Source of the DNA: Malaya genurostris
Taxonomy: Eukaryota > Arthropoda > Insecta > Diptera > Culicidae
DNA: 64,000 nt
Reading direction: 5' to 3'
NCBI RefSeq assembly: GCF_030247185.1
Contig: NC_080572.1
Location: forward strand, 236,593,336 to 236,657,335
Shown: positions 12,430 to 23,786 of the stretch, one piece after another
Layout: each line of letters begins with the position of its first letter
Numbering within the stretch: the first letter of the stretch is position 1
Notes under the pieces: model-generated
The model's database searches: none
Told to the model about the DNA's origin: nothing
The model's input: only the letters and a program-made list of their open reading frames with translations
Translations under genes and position numbers: made by a program

Positions 12430-14716
12430 CTTGTTTCCGGACACAGTTTTCATGGAGACGCATCATGCTTCGATAATTGTGCTCGTAAAAGCAATCAGTA
12501 AAAATTTATTCAAAATAATCACTTACATGTCTATGAAAAAATTCTATCAAATTATTATCCTTTGAATTGCAAATACACTCACTGCTTGCTTAATCCACGG
12601 CACTTACAGTGCCGTCACACATAAAAGCAAAGTACACCACACAAAAAGCCATAAGCCGACGAACTAATTCGTTCCCAGAGAAGCATGAATCACATTGAGC
12701 ACAAAGTAACCAATATCCCCGGGTGGGTATACGAGTAGAAGTGAAAACGATAAAGAAAAAAAAACTTTTCTTTCAGTCGCAAGAAAAAGCACTCTCCTAT
12801 CATATTTCCGGTTGGCAGAAACCTTGTCGGTAACAGATTAAATTAAGCCAAAAATGGGCACAACGAAAACAACGGAAAAATGTATGACAGACAAAGTATG
12901 TATAACCATCGAGAGACGAAGCAGCAGCAGTAGCAGAAGCAAAGCTGTTTCCCGCATCTAATGACGACCATGAATCCTTGTCCGTCGTAATGATTGGGGA
13001 TGTACGGTTTGGGACGGGGTGGATCCTGTCCTTTTTCCATGATGTGCACATATTTTTTGGTCTTTCGCTGGGCAAGAGATTGGTTGGAAAGATTTCCATT
13101 GATGTGGGGATGATAGAATAAGTGTGTGTTGACAACATGAACGACCGAGAAAATTGTTCACTACATAGCGGGGCACAGTGTCACTGTAGTGGTGTTTCTC
13201 CGGTGGGCCACATTCGAGCAGGAATGCACAACAAAAAAGACACCAATAGAAAGATAAATACAGTTCTAGGAGAGATATCAAGTTAGGGGTACACAAGGGA
13301 CTAGGGGGTGTTATGAAAATTTACGTGGTATTTACAGACCGTTTTATTTTCTAAAATCTTAAATTTTCACGTCACTTCAATCTGCTCCATGTGTGGACCC
13401 CTTGGCAAATAGTTTTCTGGTAACTGCCTGCCTACTTCCGTCAAGCGGCGTGTTTTTCCTTGTTACAAAACTTATCATGCAGCTTCAACAAGCAGACGAT
13501 GTCAAGTGATGAGAAAAGGATAGACTAGTTTTGTTGCACTTTTTGTTTTTGGTTAAGCTTCTTACAAAGTTTCAGCCTATCTACTAGCTGCAGCCGGTGC
13601 TAATTTGCGCTGTGTGACTTGTGCTGGCTGACTGTAATCACTCAATTTTGTGTGAGCTTTGCTTGCTTTTGTGTTTGTGAGTGTGTTGACGATGTGATCA
13701 TTCCATGAAAATAATACAAAATAAAATCAATGGTAATGCAAAACAAAAACTGAAAAAACACCTTACGAGTTTAGAAATATTAGACTAGACATTCGGTGGG
13801 TCAGTTTCCGACAACACTCCGCTAAATTCTTGTAATACAAACATACTGATTTAAAACTGCACAAAAACGCACGCATCCTTACTCGGTTGGTTGGAATCGT
13901 TTTTCACACTCAAATCGATAGCCATTATCAGCTTGATAGGGAAAACAATCAACCAAAGGCGGATAAACGATAAGCAACCATCGCGGTAAAGTAAATTAAG
14001 CGCAACTCTACTAAACCTGCAGGAGTTAAGCGAAGATTCTGAATAAATGCTATAACGATAATAACGATAGCGAAACGTGAGAACGAGTTTCTCGACTATG
14101 AAGCGAAACGGATATGGTTTCGGAACTGGTAGCGGCGAATGGCGGTGGTTCAAACGCCAGCGGGAAGAAAATTAAGGATACGGGTTCAGGTGCCCAGAGG
14201 GGGTGGGTAATAACTCGCAATCAATAAAACATGGACTCGTGGAGAATACGTAAGCAGCAGCAACAGCAGCCAGAAGACCGCATTATATCGATATAATATG
14301 CAGGGATTTCAGCACGTTCACGAAGCTGTTGGGTCGGGCAGGAGGTTAAAGGTCTGAAACAGAAATTCAATAATCGAAAAACTTATAACAGTTAGTTGGC
14401 TGTTTGTGATGTTGATACTGTGGCAGACGCGGTGATGGGGGGGGGGGGGGGGGGGGGGGCACCGATACGAGGGGGAACATTGCTACGATGGTCTTGATAG
14501 TTACTTGTTTGGTCGATCGGGATTTGGTCAATTGAATTATTCGGATTCGTATTCGTACCAATAAAGTTTATGCAAAAATATACCCATGCCGCATCATGAT
14601 GCTAATAAACATACTGGTCTTGACTGCTGAAAAGTTCTTGTTGTTCAATTGTATACTGAAGAATTCTGGTATATTTATTCGAGTTGTTAGGACCGGCATT
14701 GAAAACTCAATAAAAA
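12430..14716. other. Non-repetitive stretch without a supported gene; poly-G tract
   Basis: Composition is less AT-rich and includes CAG/AGC-rich words near 12920 and 14250, but the overlapping minus-strand frames at 12800-13300 and 13851-14153 match no family and are not splice-consistent. A run of 23 G lies at 14437-14459. This could be intron or UTR of the minus-strand gene that has an exon at 21042-22322. Confidence 0.4.
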
Positions 14717-17594
14717 CTTGTTTTAATCCACCTAGATTACACCTCTGCCTCTCTCATATTATTTACATTTTCATAAACATTATTAGAAATTTTTTCCAAA
14801 AAATTATTTGAAACTTGAATAAAAACTAGAAAGTTTAACTGACATAATTTTTTCAATCTGTAAAAAATTCAGCAAATTTAAAAAGAAATTTCCCGTTTTG
14901 TCAGATTCGTTCTAAGTTTTCAGCGCACTTAATTCTCTAGTTCCGGAACGGCGAGTCTGATCCGAATGAAATTTAAATTTGGCTATCCCCTACATGACCA
15001 AACCTGCATCGGTCAGAAATAGTCGAAAACACGTTTTCGTTCGGCACGTCATAGAAGACATTGCACTCCGTTGCAAAACAAAAAGTGTTCTGTAAGTAGC
15101 AGAAACTTTACGTCTGCTTAGCGATTCAAATTGAACTGCCGAGTTTAGTACTAAGCAGTTCAATTTGAACTGCTTTGCATTGTTATGTGCCCCAGCACAA
15201 AATTAGGCTAACCGCTAAATGATTAAATAGCAGTTTATGCAACAACAATTCCGTTTCCCTAAGAAAAAGAAGTGAGTTCCGTTTTGAAGTTTTTTACCAG
15301 CTTTTTTCAGTGCTTCCGGAACTGAGAATTGATACAGCCGATGACGGTGTGTTTTGTAAAAAATTATCACGATCTACAAATTGAAACAATTTTGAACCGA
15401 TTTTAAAAGAATTTCTACTTTTTCCCTACGTCGCTATTATTGACGGTTTGCAATTTCCAACACACATTAACCTATAGCTCTGGAACCGGAAGTTGAATCC
15501 GAATAAAATTCAAATGCGTGCTATTGAACTATAATCCCTTTCATTTGAGTCAAAAATTCCGAAAACCGATTCAGTCATCTGTGAGAAAATCGAGTGTGTC
15601 CCATTTTGAAGTTTTTGACCATTATTTCCGGTACTTACGGAACCGGGAACTGAGAACCGGTATAGTTGAAGTTGATTCGATTAGTAAGCCGCCATATCCT
15701 ATAAACTGAAATAGTTTTGAGCCGATTTTAGAAGAATTTTTTCCTCTTTTGCATCGTCGCTCTTAATTTCGGTTCGCAATTTAAAACACACTTTACCCTA
15801 TAATTCCGGCACCAGAAGTTGGATCCGGATAAAATTCAAATGATTTCTATGGGACCATAATCCCTTTCATTTTAGTCTAAATTTGAGAGAATTGGTCAAC
15901 CGGTCGCGAAGAAAAGTGAGTCCATTTTGAAGTTAATTTAATTTAATTTACTATTTTGGGATAAATTAGAGCATTTTAACATCTACTTCTATGAAGGTAA
16001 ACTTTTGAATTTGTAGTTTTTTTTACTCATCACCTTGTAACTAGAGCTGTGCGCCGCTGCGCCACGCCGCCGCCGCCGATAATTTCGACACGCCGCCAAT
16101 TTAAGAAAAAGATGATCAGCGCGCCGGTTATCCCATTTGAATCGTGCCGCCGATAATATTACATCAGCCGAAAAAATGATTTTATCAATGTGGAAAATTG
16201 TTTACAGTTTTCATGAAAATTCATTGAAAATTACAGTACAGTCACTTTCTTCCTACTTATACTGAAAATCAGTACTACCGTTGTCAACCGTCATTTGATT
16301 CAAAGTCTATTTTCTGTCTTTATTTAAAAGGTTTTGAGCTATTGGCACATTATCGCAACATTATCGGTCGCGACATCTGAAAATGAAAAATGGAACCAAG
16401 AAAAGGAGGGTTCTTCCGAAAAAAATAAATAATGTTAGGTTTTTTCGGATTAACATTTTTTCTAGAAACCAGTGTAGTGTTGATTTCTCGGGTACTAGAA
16501 TGTTTAGCGATCGAGTACCATTTATTTTGGATACTTTATTTGTTATTTCTGGGCATTTGAAAAATGGTATTGAACAAAGTTTCATGCTCCATTCTAAATA
16601 AACGTTAGTTTTCGCACAATAAATTAAGATCAACGTTACCAACTCAAAGTAAAAACATTTTCTTCTATTTCTACTATGACTTTTCAAATGAATTTACCCG
16701 TTTTTATAAGAAATCTTTACAAATGTGAAGTAATTAAAATTTGAATTTGTTAATTTGATATTATTTTTGATATCTGAATGAATTTGAGCGCCAAATCGAT
16801 TTTATGTTAATTACATACGTACGAAAAAGATATACTTATTTTTTGAGTTGATTAAACAATTTTTATACATGATAATTATTAACTATGTAAAAAGCGATTT
16901 GAAAAATAGTTCCGAATAAAACTTCATATTTCTTGCTCATAATAAAAAAAACCCTTTGTATATGATTGAAATATTTATTTAAACAATAGTCAACCATCTC
17001 CAAATAATCGCACTTATACTCATCTCAATTTCTCTTCTAATTCGATGCATTCGAAACCATTTACCATCTCTATTCACTACGTTGGCTTTAATGGATCACA
17101 TAAACATTAGGATCTTTGATTGTAGGTCGACAAAACAATAAGATAGAGAAATTGTCCTGTGTGAATCAATATTAAAATTTTTAATATGTTTATAATTAAT
17201 TACGCCGAATCGCGCCGCCTCCGCCGCCGATGTTTTCAGGAAATAGCGTCACGCCGATTCGCCGCCGCCGCTGGTCAAAAAGACGTTCCAGCCGCCGATG
17301 TTGACAATTTTGATCGGCGCACAGCTCTACTTGTAACTCCAGAACTGAAAATCAGATTCATACCAAATTTAAAAAATTTCCATGGGACAATAGTACCTAC
17401 TCGTTTGAGTCTAAGTTTATGAAAACCGGCTCAGCCATCTCGTAGAAAAGTGAGTACATATTTTTCTTTCTCTCTCACACACAGATATTTTGCGTACTCG
17501 ATGAACTGAGTCGAATGGTATATGCCCTCCGGGCCTTGGTTCAAAAGTCGGTTTTGACAGTGATTGCATAGCCTTTCTACATGGGAAAGGCAAT
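14717..17594 (+). repeat. Abundant mosquito-type dispersed repeat, copy 2, split by a hAT-like element
   Basis: It starts TTTTAATCCACCTAGATTAC and ends GCATAGCCTTTCTACATG followed by GGAAAGGCAA. Inside are repeated modules of roughly 320 bp built around ATAATTCCGGCACCAGAAGT and AACCGGCTCAGCCATCTCGT. The module near 16033 is interrupted at TTGTAAC and resumes at 17330, so the repeat pre-dates the insertion at 16042-17329. No protein is encoded. Confidence 0.65.
16042..17329. mobile_element. Non-autonomous hAT-like element with GCC-rich ends
   Basis: Perfect 15-bp terminal inverted repeats TAGAGCTGTGCGCCG bound a 1,288-bp element. The 8-bp duplication CTTGTAAC lies at 16034-16041 and 17330-17337. 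TIRs starting TAGAG with 8-bp duplications are hAT hallmarks. Unusual CGCCGCCGCCG-rich subterminal blocks lie inside both ends. The interior is AT-rich; the 72-residue frame at 16383-16601 has no hAT transposase motif. Part of the interior (about 16336-16700) recurs at 42971-43500. Confidence 0.85.
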
Positions 17595-17599
17595 AAATG

Positions 17600-18035
17600 G
17601 TCTAATGTGGCTAAAAAATTATCCCCCCAGATCAAAACATTGCGAATCTTCAACGCTCACCGATGCCCTTAGTTAGTCTCACAAACACACTGAAGGGCTT
17701 ATTTTCAAGTTTTAGAGTCAAACATTTTTGACAACGTTCGTTAATTTTAGCAATAGATATCCAAGATCAAGTTCGTAGCTAGAAGTACTACTAAGTGCAA
17801 TGTGTAGTTGCCTTAACCCCGCAGCAATCACATCGGTTTATGTTTATTCGTTTCGAATGGTTTACTCGAAGCCAGCTTCTAGAATTAAATACTGGATAAC
17901 AGACATTTGCATAATGTTAATAGTTTAAAAATAATATTATTTTATATCTACACCGAAACCTCCATTTCCGAGCTAAACGGGGGTTTGTAAAAAGAGGTAC
18001 TTCGTAAAAAATTTTCACGTTATTTGGGATTAGGT
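17600..18035. other. No gene seen
   Basis: AT-rich spacer between two repeats with no supported exon. Confidence 0.4.
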
Positions 18036-18039
18036 TAGT

Positions 18040-18925
18040 AAAAAAAGTTTTGTGTAATTAATGTGAAAGCCGCGCATCATATGGTTATTTTAGGAACGGG
18101 TGTGAAGAGTAAGTGCAAGAAAATGATGTTTGGGCTCGGTTCAAAATCCAAGATGGCGGCTTCCGGTTTATTGAGATTGCTTAAACCCCTAACAATATGG
18201 GTATCTTCGGAACGGGATTGATGAGTAGATGTCAGGAAACGATGTTTGAGGTGGTTCTGAAATTCAAGATGGCGACTTCCGGTTTCTTGATGTTTGAAGT
18301 GGTTCTTAAATCCAAGATGGTGACTTCCGGTTTGTTGATATTCCTTGAAACCCCTTACAATATGGGTACTTTCGGAAAGAGATTGAAAAGTAGACGTAGG
18401 AAAATGTTATTTGAAGTGGTTTTGAAATGCGAAACAGTAACTTCCGGTTTATTAGTATTTTTTGAAAGTTTTTGTCATTTTCCTTGAACTTGGTATTCCA
18501 TTAAAACTCTATACCGGAAGTCACCTCATTGAATTTTGAAACGAGTTCAAACATCGTTTATTGGTATCCAATATGTTTCGGATTTCTTTGTTTTAAGGGT
18601 TTATAAGGCATATCGATAAACCGAAGGGTGTTATATTGGAATGCGAGACGACACCAAACATAGTTTTGCGGCATCTGTTTATTAAATACTTTCCAAAAAT
18701 AATCATATTTTTAAGGTTTTCAAGGAATATCGATAAACCGGAAGTCGCCATCTTGTATTTTAACATCAAACATCGTTCCGAAAATATCCATATTGTAAGG
18801 GTTTTCAGGGAATATCAATCAACCGGATGTCGCCATCTTGGATTTCAGAACCTCCTCAAACATCATTTTACGGAATCTACTCCTTAAACCCGTTCCAAAA
18901 AATATTCATATTGTAGTAGTTTCCA
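18040..18925. repeat. Large foldback repeat with AAGATGGCGACTTCCGG modules
   Basis: The left half carries direct repeats of AAGATGGCGACTTCCGGTTT with CCCTTACAATATGGGTA (near 18155, 18265, 18315, 18355). The right half (about 18510-18920) carries the same modules inverted: CGGAAGTCGCCATCTTG near 18740 and GATGTCGCCATCTTGG near 18827. Together they form an imperfect palindrome of about 0.9 kb. No transposase is encoded. Confidence 0.65.
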
Positions 18926-18949
18926 ATTAGCTACCAATGCATCCCAAAA

Positions 18950-19617
18950 CAGTCACTGTTTGTTGTGAATTATGGACCGACGATGGGCGAAACGTTACTG
19001 TGAATGGCGAGCGCTACCGATTTACGATTTTTTCTGCTCAAAATGGAAGAATTGGACATGCCTGACATGTAGTTTCAACAAGACGGCGCCACATCCCACA
19101 CGGCACGCGAAACAATAACCAAATTGAGAGCCGCCTTCGGATAACAGTTTATCACACGTTTTCGGCCCGTCAATTGTGTGGTTTAACGCCTTCGGACTAC
19201 ACTGAAGTCTTTTTTTATGCGAATTTACGTACCGCATGAAAAAAACCGCATAACTCTAAAACTTCGCATAAAAAAAAACCGCATAACTCTGAAACTTTGC
19301 ATAAAAAAACCGCAGAAGGGAAACCGCATAACTCTGAAAATTCGCATAAAAAACCGCATAACTCTGAAACTTTGCATAAAAAAAATAGCATAACTCTGAA
19401 AATTCGCGTAAAAAAACCGCATAAAAAAGACCTCAGTGTATTTCTCGTGGGGCTATGTTAAGGCTCATGCGTACAAGGATAAATCATCAACGATTGACGC
19501 ACTGAAAGACAATATTGAAGCATTTATTCGTGAAATACCGGCCGATATGTTGGAAAGAGTGTGCCAAAATTGGACCATGCGCATGGGCCATCTAAAGCGG
19601 AGCCGCGGCCAACATTA
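18950..19617 (+). pseudogene. Mariner-family transposase relic, split by a MITE
   Basis: Segments before and after an inserted MITE (19200-19438) encode the C-terminal half of an insect mariner-like transposase. Visible pieces are a frame-shifted FQQDGATSHTARETITKL-like stretch near 19070, RSCDLTPLDYF-like remnants before 19198, and GYVKAHAYKDKSSTIDAL with IEAFIREIPADMLERVCQNW at 19443-19600. Multiple frameshifts and stops occur in the first part. The same family appears at the right edge of the window on the minus strand. Confidence 0.7.
19200..19438. mobile_element. TA-inserting MITE with internal GCATAA tandem repeats
   Basis: The inverted ends CACTGARGTCTTTTTTATG are flanked by TA at 19198-19199 and 19439-19440. 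Omitting the 239 bp and one TA rejoins the surrounding mariner frame at a DYF...WGYVK junction, which independently fixes the borders. The interior consists of 35-40-bp units containing CCGCATAACTCTGAAA and GCATAAAAAA. Confidence 0.85.
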
Positions 19618-19619
19618 GC

Positions 19620-21041
19620 ATAAAATCATTCAAACGTTAAATTATATTTATCGTTCTATCGATTCCAATGAAGATTTCATCAATTTTCTCCATTTTTTTG
19701 TGTTTTTTTAAAGTCAATCGTACCATGTCACAATGTTCGTACAGAGGAGACCGGGCTTGATTGGCCAAGTGCATTTTGCGAAACAGGCAATTATACGCAG
19801 TGGCGACATCTATAGTGATTTTAGTGCGATATGAAGTTGTCCATGTACCGGCCAACTTGCAGGTGTTTCGATGTCTAAGCTGGTAGAAGAGGATTAACGT
19901 CTGAACTAGATTTCGGTGTCGTTCATAATTTTAGGTGTCTTTAGAAAAGTTTTACACGATGACAAAGCGCTCTAGTTGTAGAAGAGAGCGTTTTTTATGA
20001 ATCGAAGTGGTACAGATATCGAACAAATATTTTTATTTGGTCAACGAAAATAGGATTTTTCATGAATTTTTGAAGATACAAATACTCGGAATTCTATTAC
20101 AAAAGACATCGTGATTAAATACGTCAAATATGAATGATATATCGTTTTCACTGTATCAAGTACAGACTTTGTTTTGTTCGGGTGACTATCAGTTTATAGT
20201 TATGGAAAAAGCTACATTTTTTCAGAAATTAATTTTATTCTACAATATATGAAAAAAAAAATCGTTGGCCATTAGGGTACCCACCCAAACGAAAGGGATT
20301 TTTCGAATATGTCTGTCGATTAGGGGATATTTTAACTTATCGTTCAAGACGATCTCTACATTGCCATGAATACTTGGGTACGATTTATATCCATTGTTCA
20401 CTGAGTAAAGACAATCGATATTTTTTATATAATCTATTTTTGTCTTTTGTTGACGCCAGTTTATGTCAAAAAGAAGGGATATTTTATTCACAATTTTTTT
20501 TGTTTTTTTCATCTTCGTAGTATTGGAAATAACACGAAAACGAAAATTCAAACCAATCGAAATATTTAAATACAAAAAATACCGGTTCTCAGCTTGTAAA
20601 CGAGAAGTTCGCTGGGACCAGCCGAGCTATCGTAGGTGACCATAATGTTTCGAAGCTTTTTTGTTTGACCATCAAAAATCAAAACCAACAAATCATTGGC
20701 CTGCATTTGCCATTTGACGCCGTAGACAGTCGCTTATTGCCCTCATCGGTTCCCCAACCAATTCGTTGAACACCCACAGTATCCTGGTAAATTCACAAAC
20801 ACCAACTTCGAAATAATACGAAAGCTCGTTCGAAAAACTTCCTGATGGGATAAAACAAAAAACCATTCCGCTCAAACTAAATTTAGTGAACTAAATCTTT
20901 TTTTTTCCTCGAACCAAACCATGACAAACGGAAAAAAAGTTCATTTCAAAACTCTCCCTGACACACCACACGCATTCGCTTTACTGGATGGGAGGGAGTA
21001 AAAAAAGAAACAACACGGCAAAACAGAACCAGGAAGCTTAC
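19620..21041. other. No gene seen; probable intron of the minus-strand gene
   Basis: The stretch is AT-rich and contains no exon I can support. A minus-strand intron donor is at 21041-21040, so at least the right part should be intronic. A 60-residue minus frame at 20693-20875 is intact but unrecognised. Confidence 0.4.
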
Positions 21042-22322
21042 CTTCACCTTCCCATCGAGGGGAAGACTGGCGGCAGTGGCCGGTACGACGGCTTTGTAGT
21101 CGGATTTATTTTCGTTAGTGGATCGAATGTTAGTCGCGGTAGTGGACACTAAGGTTTCCTTATCCTCCCTTTGCTCTACCGCACCTCTGGGCACTAGGGT
21201 GGTGACCCTAGACGTGGTGACGCTAGAGGTGGTGGAGGTGACGGTGGTGGTAGTTGGATTTAGTGGCAAAAGCGGTGTCGTTATCGTGACATCAATCGTG
21301 ACATGATGGTTGATGGTGGCGGCTTCAGCTTCAGCTTCGTCCGACCGGCTGCTGCTGCTGGTCGGGAAGGTGAAAATTTCCGCTCTTTTTGTAGTCGTTG
21401 CCGGTGTGGATCTGGTGGTCGTGATTTGGGTTGTCGTGGGATTGGTGACGGCGGGAGAGTGTTGCTGTTTGTTAGGCACTGTGTTGCCGCTGGTGATGCT
21501 GGTGTCGGACGTGAACTCCTCCTTGGTGCTGCTAGTCCACCGTTGATTAGATAGATTAGCGTCGTTAGTTGGTTCTGTTGTGAACGTCGCTGTGGTCTGC
21601 CGGGTGGTCATTTCCGGTGTGGTGGCCTTTCTTGTCGCAAGTGTCGTACTGCTACCACCGTTCGGTATCGTTTTGATAGTGGACCGGGACGAGCCCATTC
21701 TGGAGCTAGACTGAACCGGACTTTTGCTGGTTGGACTGATTGTGGCGGTGATGGCGGCAGTACCGGATGAGCTGTGCGGCTTTTTGATGACTGTCGAAAC
21801 GGGAACTTTTTTCGTTGAAACCACAGGGGTCACCATATCCTCAATCACGTAGTCGTCCTTGAACACATCTCGTCCCTTCAACTGCTCAATATCCGGCAGC
21901 ATTAGTTCAGTTTCCACAATTCGTTCGATATCAATCGGTTTGTGTTTGGAAGACTTTCTCGCCAGCAAGCTTTCCTCCTCCTGTTTCAGCTGTTCGTTAT
22001 TCCGAATGGTTTTCGTAATTGTCGACTCCAGCTGCGAAACACTCTCCCGGATGTCCGCCTGGGTAAAATCAAACTGGTCATTCGGTTCGGTTTGAGTCAT
22101 GTGCACCTTTTGACCGGGGCCAGTTTTTCGACTGCCGTGTGCATCGGCAGTCGCAGTCACAGTCGTTCGATCCAGCACCCTGGCCGCAGCTATCAGATTG
22201 TTCTCGTCCGGTTCCATTTCCCGATGAGATCCGTGCTGGTTCAACCCGGCACCAACCACCACAGTCCCGATGCTTTTCGCAGGCGAAACGTTAGTAGTCG
22301 AGTGTTCGCCTGGTTGTGGTTG
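21042..22322 (-). CDS. Internal coding exon of an unrecognised Thr/Ser-rich protein
   Basis: On the minus strand the frame is open for 427 codons between an acceptor (ATATTTAG before 22322) and a donor (AAG|GTAAGC at 21042/21041). Both boundaries are phase 0. The usual first-Met call at 22262 is a GTG, so the frame more likely enters through the splice site; the first ATG lies about 37 codons in. The N-terminal third is charged and helical-looking, with ESVSQLESTITKTIRNNEQL, EEESLLARKSSKHKP and IERIVETELMLPDIEQL. The remainder is low-complexity Thr/Ser/Pro of mucin or disordered-linker type. GC-rich codon choice against an AT-rich background supports real coding. The other exons were not found and I do not recognise the family. 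The exon may belong to a large extracellular or cytoskeletal linker protein. Confidence 0.65.
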
Positions 22323-22492
22323 CTAAATATTCGTTTTAAATTCAAATCGATTTAGGCAGCATGGGAAAACGAGATGTTTGAAGAGAGAGAAAAAAAACAG
22401 ACAATGGCCCGTAATCGGAGCAATGGAGACGCACGGTTAGTTATCATCATTTGGTTCGGTTGATGTCAGTTTTGGTGGCAGCGGTGTAGATC

Positions 22493-22534
22493 ATGATGAT
22501 GATGATGATGATGATGACGGTGATGATGATGATG
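22493..22534. repeat. (GAT)n microsatellite
   Basis: A run of ATG/GAT trinucleotides with one CGG interruption. It lies in the presumed upstream intron of the Thr/Ser-rich exon. Confidence 0.85.
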
Positions 22535-22559
22535 TTTGTTTGTTTGATGATGTGACAAA

Positions 22560-23220
22560 GAAGAAAAAAAAGCATTGAATTTATTTGCACACCGAAAGAC
22601 AACAGAAATATGTTGGAGAAAAACGTGATTGAACACACAGCAAAAGTGCCGGGCTAATAGAGCGATACCGCAGGATCTGATGGGGGACACACACCGACTG
22701 ACTGGTTCCAGCTGAGAATGGATGGAGGCGTGGAATTGTGGAGGAAAAAAATAAACGAAACGAAGCTAAAGGGGTAGGGTGAAAGAGAGGCAAAAAACTG
22801 GGAAACGAAGCATGATGGGAAAAACTTTCGGGTGGAAAACATAACACAATTTAAACAAACAAGATCAATTTCAACCGTTGTATCGAAATGGGTTGGAACG
22901 AGATTGGATTTCAATATGGGTTACAATATCGTTCTGGTTCGTATTCGTTCGATTACTCCATGAGGATGATACCGAACAGGACCTCGAATGTGCAATATGA
23001 GCTATTTTGACAAGCTTCCATAAATAGACATCTGTTTTCATTGGAAACTTTGGTCATAAAAAGTTATCATTCAGAGTGAGTTTCATTTGCATTGAAAGGA
23101 CAAAGTCCGTTCACTGCTATTATCAAATACCAATGGTTTTATTCATCATTCCAAATATGTTTTTTTTCTCATGGTATTTTTAGTACTACCTGACCCAAGG
23201 GAAGTAGTGTGAGAGGGAAC
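22560..23220. other. No gene seen
   Basis: Purine-rich, moderately AT-rich sequence. The overlapping minus-strand frames at 22581-22914 are low-complexity and have no recognisable motif. Confidence 0.4.
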
Positions 23221-23223
23221 TGT

Positions 23224-23555
23224 TAATTTGAACAGTATCTGACGAGTAAAACAGATCAGAAAAATAACATGCGAATACAACTGTGTAATAAAACGAAAAC
23301 GGAAAAGCTATTGTAGAGGCGGGACTCGAATCCGTAGCTAGCTCCTATCCGCAAAGCATGCTCGGCTCTTCTAGTCAATTAGGCTGTGTTTTACACGCAG
23401 GATGATTTAATTGGCAAAACAAGTTTCCCGGATAGGAGCTAGCTACCGGTTCGAGTCCCGTCTCTGCGGTAGTATTTTCGTGGATCTCATTACATAGTTG
23501 TATTCGCGTGTCATTCTTACAATCTGTTTTCCTCGTTAGATACTGATCAAACGTC
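23224..23555. mobile_element. Foldback element with tRNA-like arms
   Basis: Arms of about 125 bp pair end to end. The outer parts are CAGTATCTGACGAG and its inverse; the middle is GCGAATACAACT and its inverse; the inner part is GGGACTCGAATCCG...CTCCTATCCG against CGGATAGGAGC...GGTTCGAGTCCCGTC. The inner arm looks like the T-arm/B box of a tRNA gene on each side. The centre holds AATTAGGCTGTGTTTTACACGCAG. A half copy lies at 29645-29842. Confidence 0.75.
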
Positions 23556-23786
23556 AGTTAATAAGACTAAAACACATCTGTGAATTATTTTTATTAGAGT
23601 ATTTTTTTATTTGAATAGATTATATTTTGAAGCAGGGAAAAATTCGTCGAAGTTAGTTTCTGTCAAACTTGCTCTCCGCCAGCCATGAAACCTCCTCTTC
23701 TTTTGCATAAACAGATTACAAACTTTTTATATAGTGAACTGAGCAGTCAATTCTTGATAGCATTTCGTGATAAATGAAATTGAATA

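Noticed and set aside
12800..13296. Three overlapping minus-strand frames
   Set aside because: No family resemblance, no splice support, and several frames open at once in a non-coding-looking stretch.
14240..14275. A possible plus-strand start exon (ATGGACTCGTGGAGAATAC before GTAAGC)
   Set aside because: Only seven codons, with no partner exon or promoter evidence.
16383..16687. Short frames inside the hAT-like element as a transposase
   Set aside because: No hAT motifs, and the repeated copy at 43 kb does not preserve the frame.
20693..20875. A 60-residue minus frame
   Set aside because: No recognisable motif and no usable splice context; left undecided rather than called.
22466..22690. 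Poly-His minus-strand frame
   Set aside because: Translation of the GAT microsatellite.
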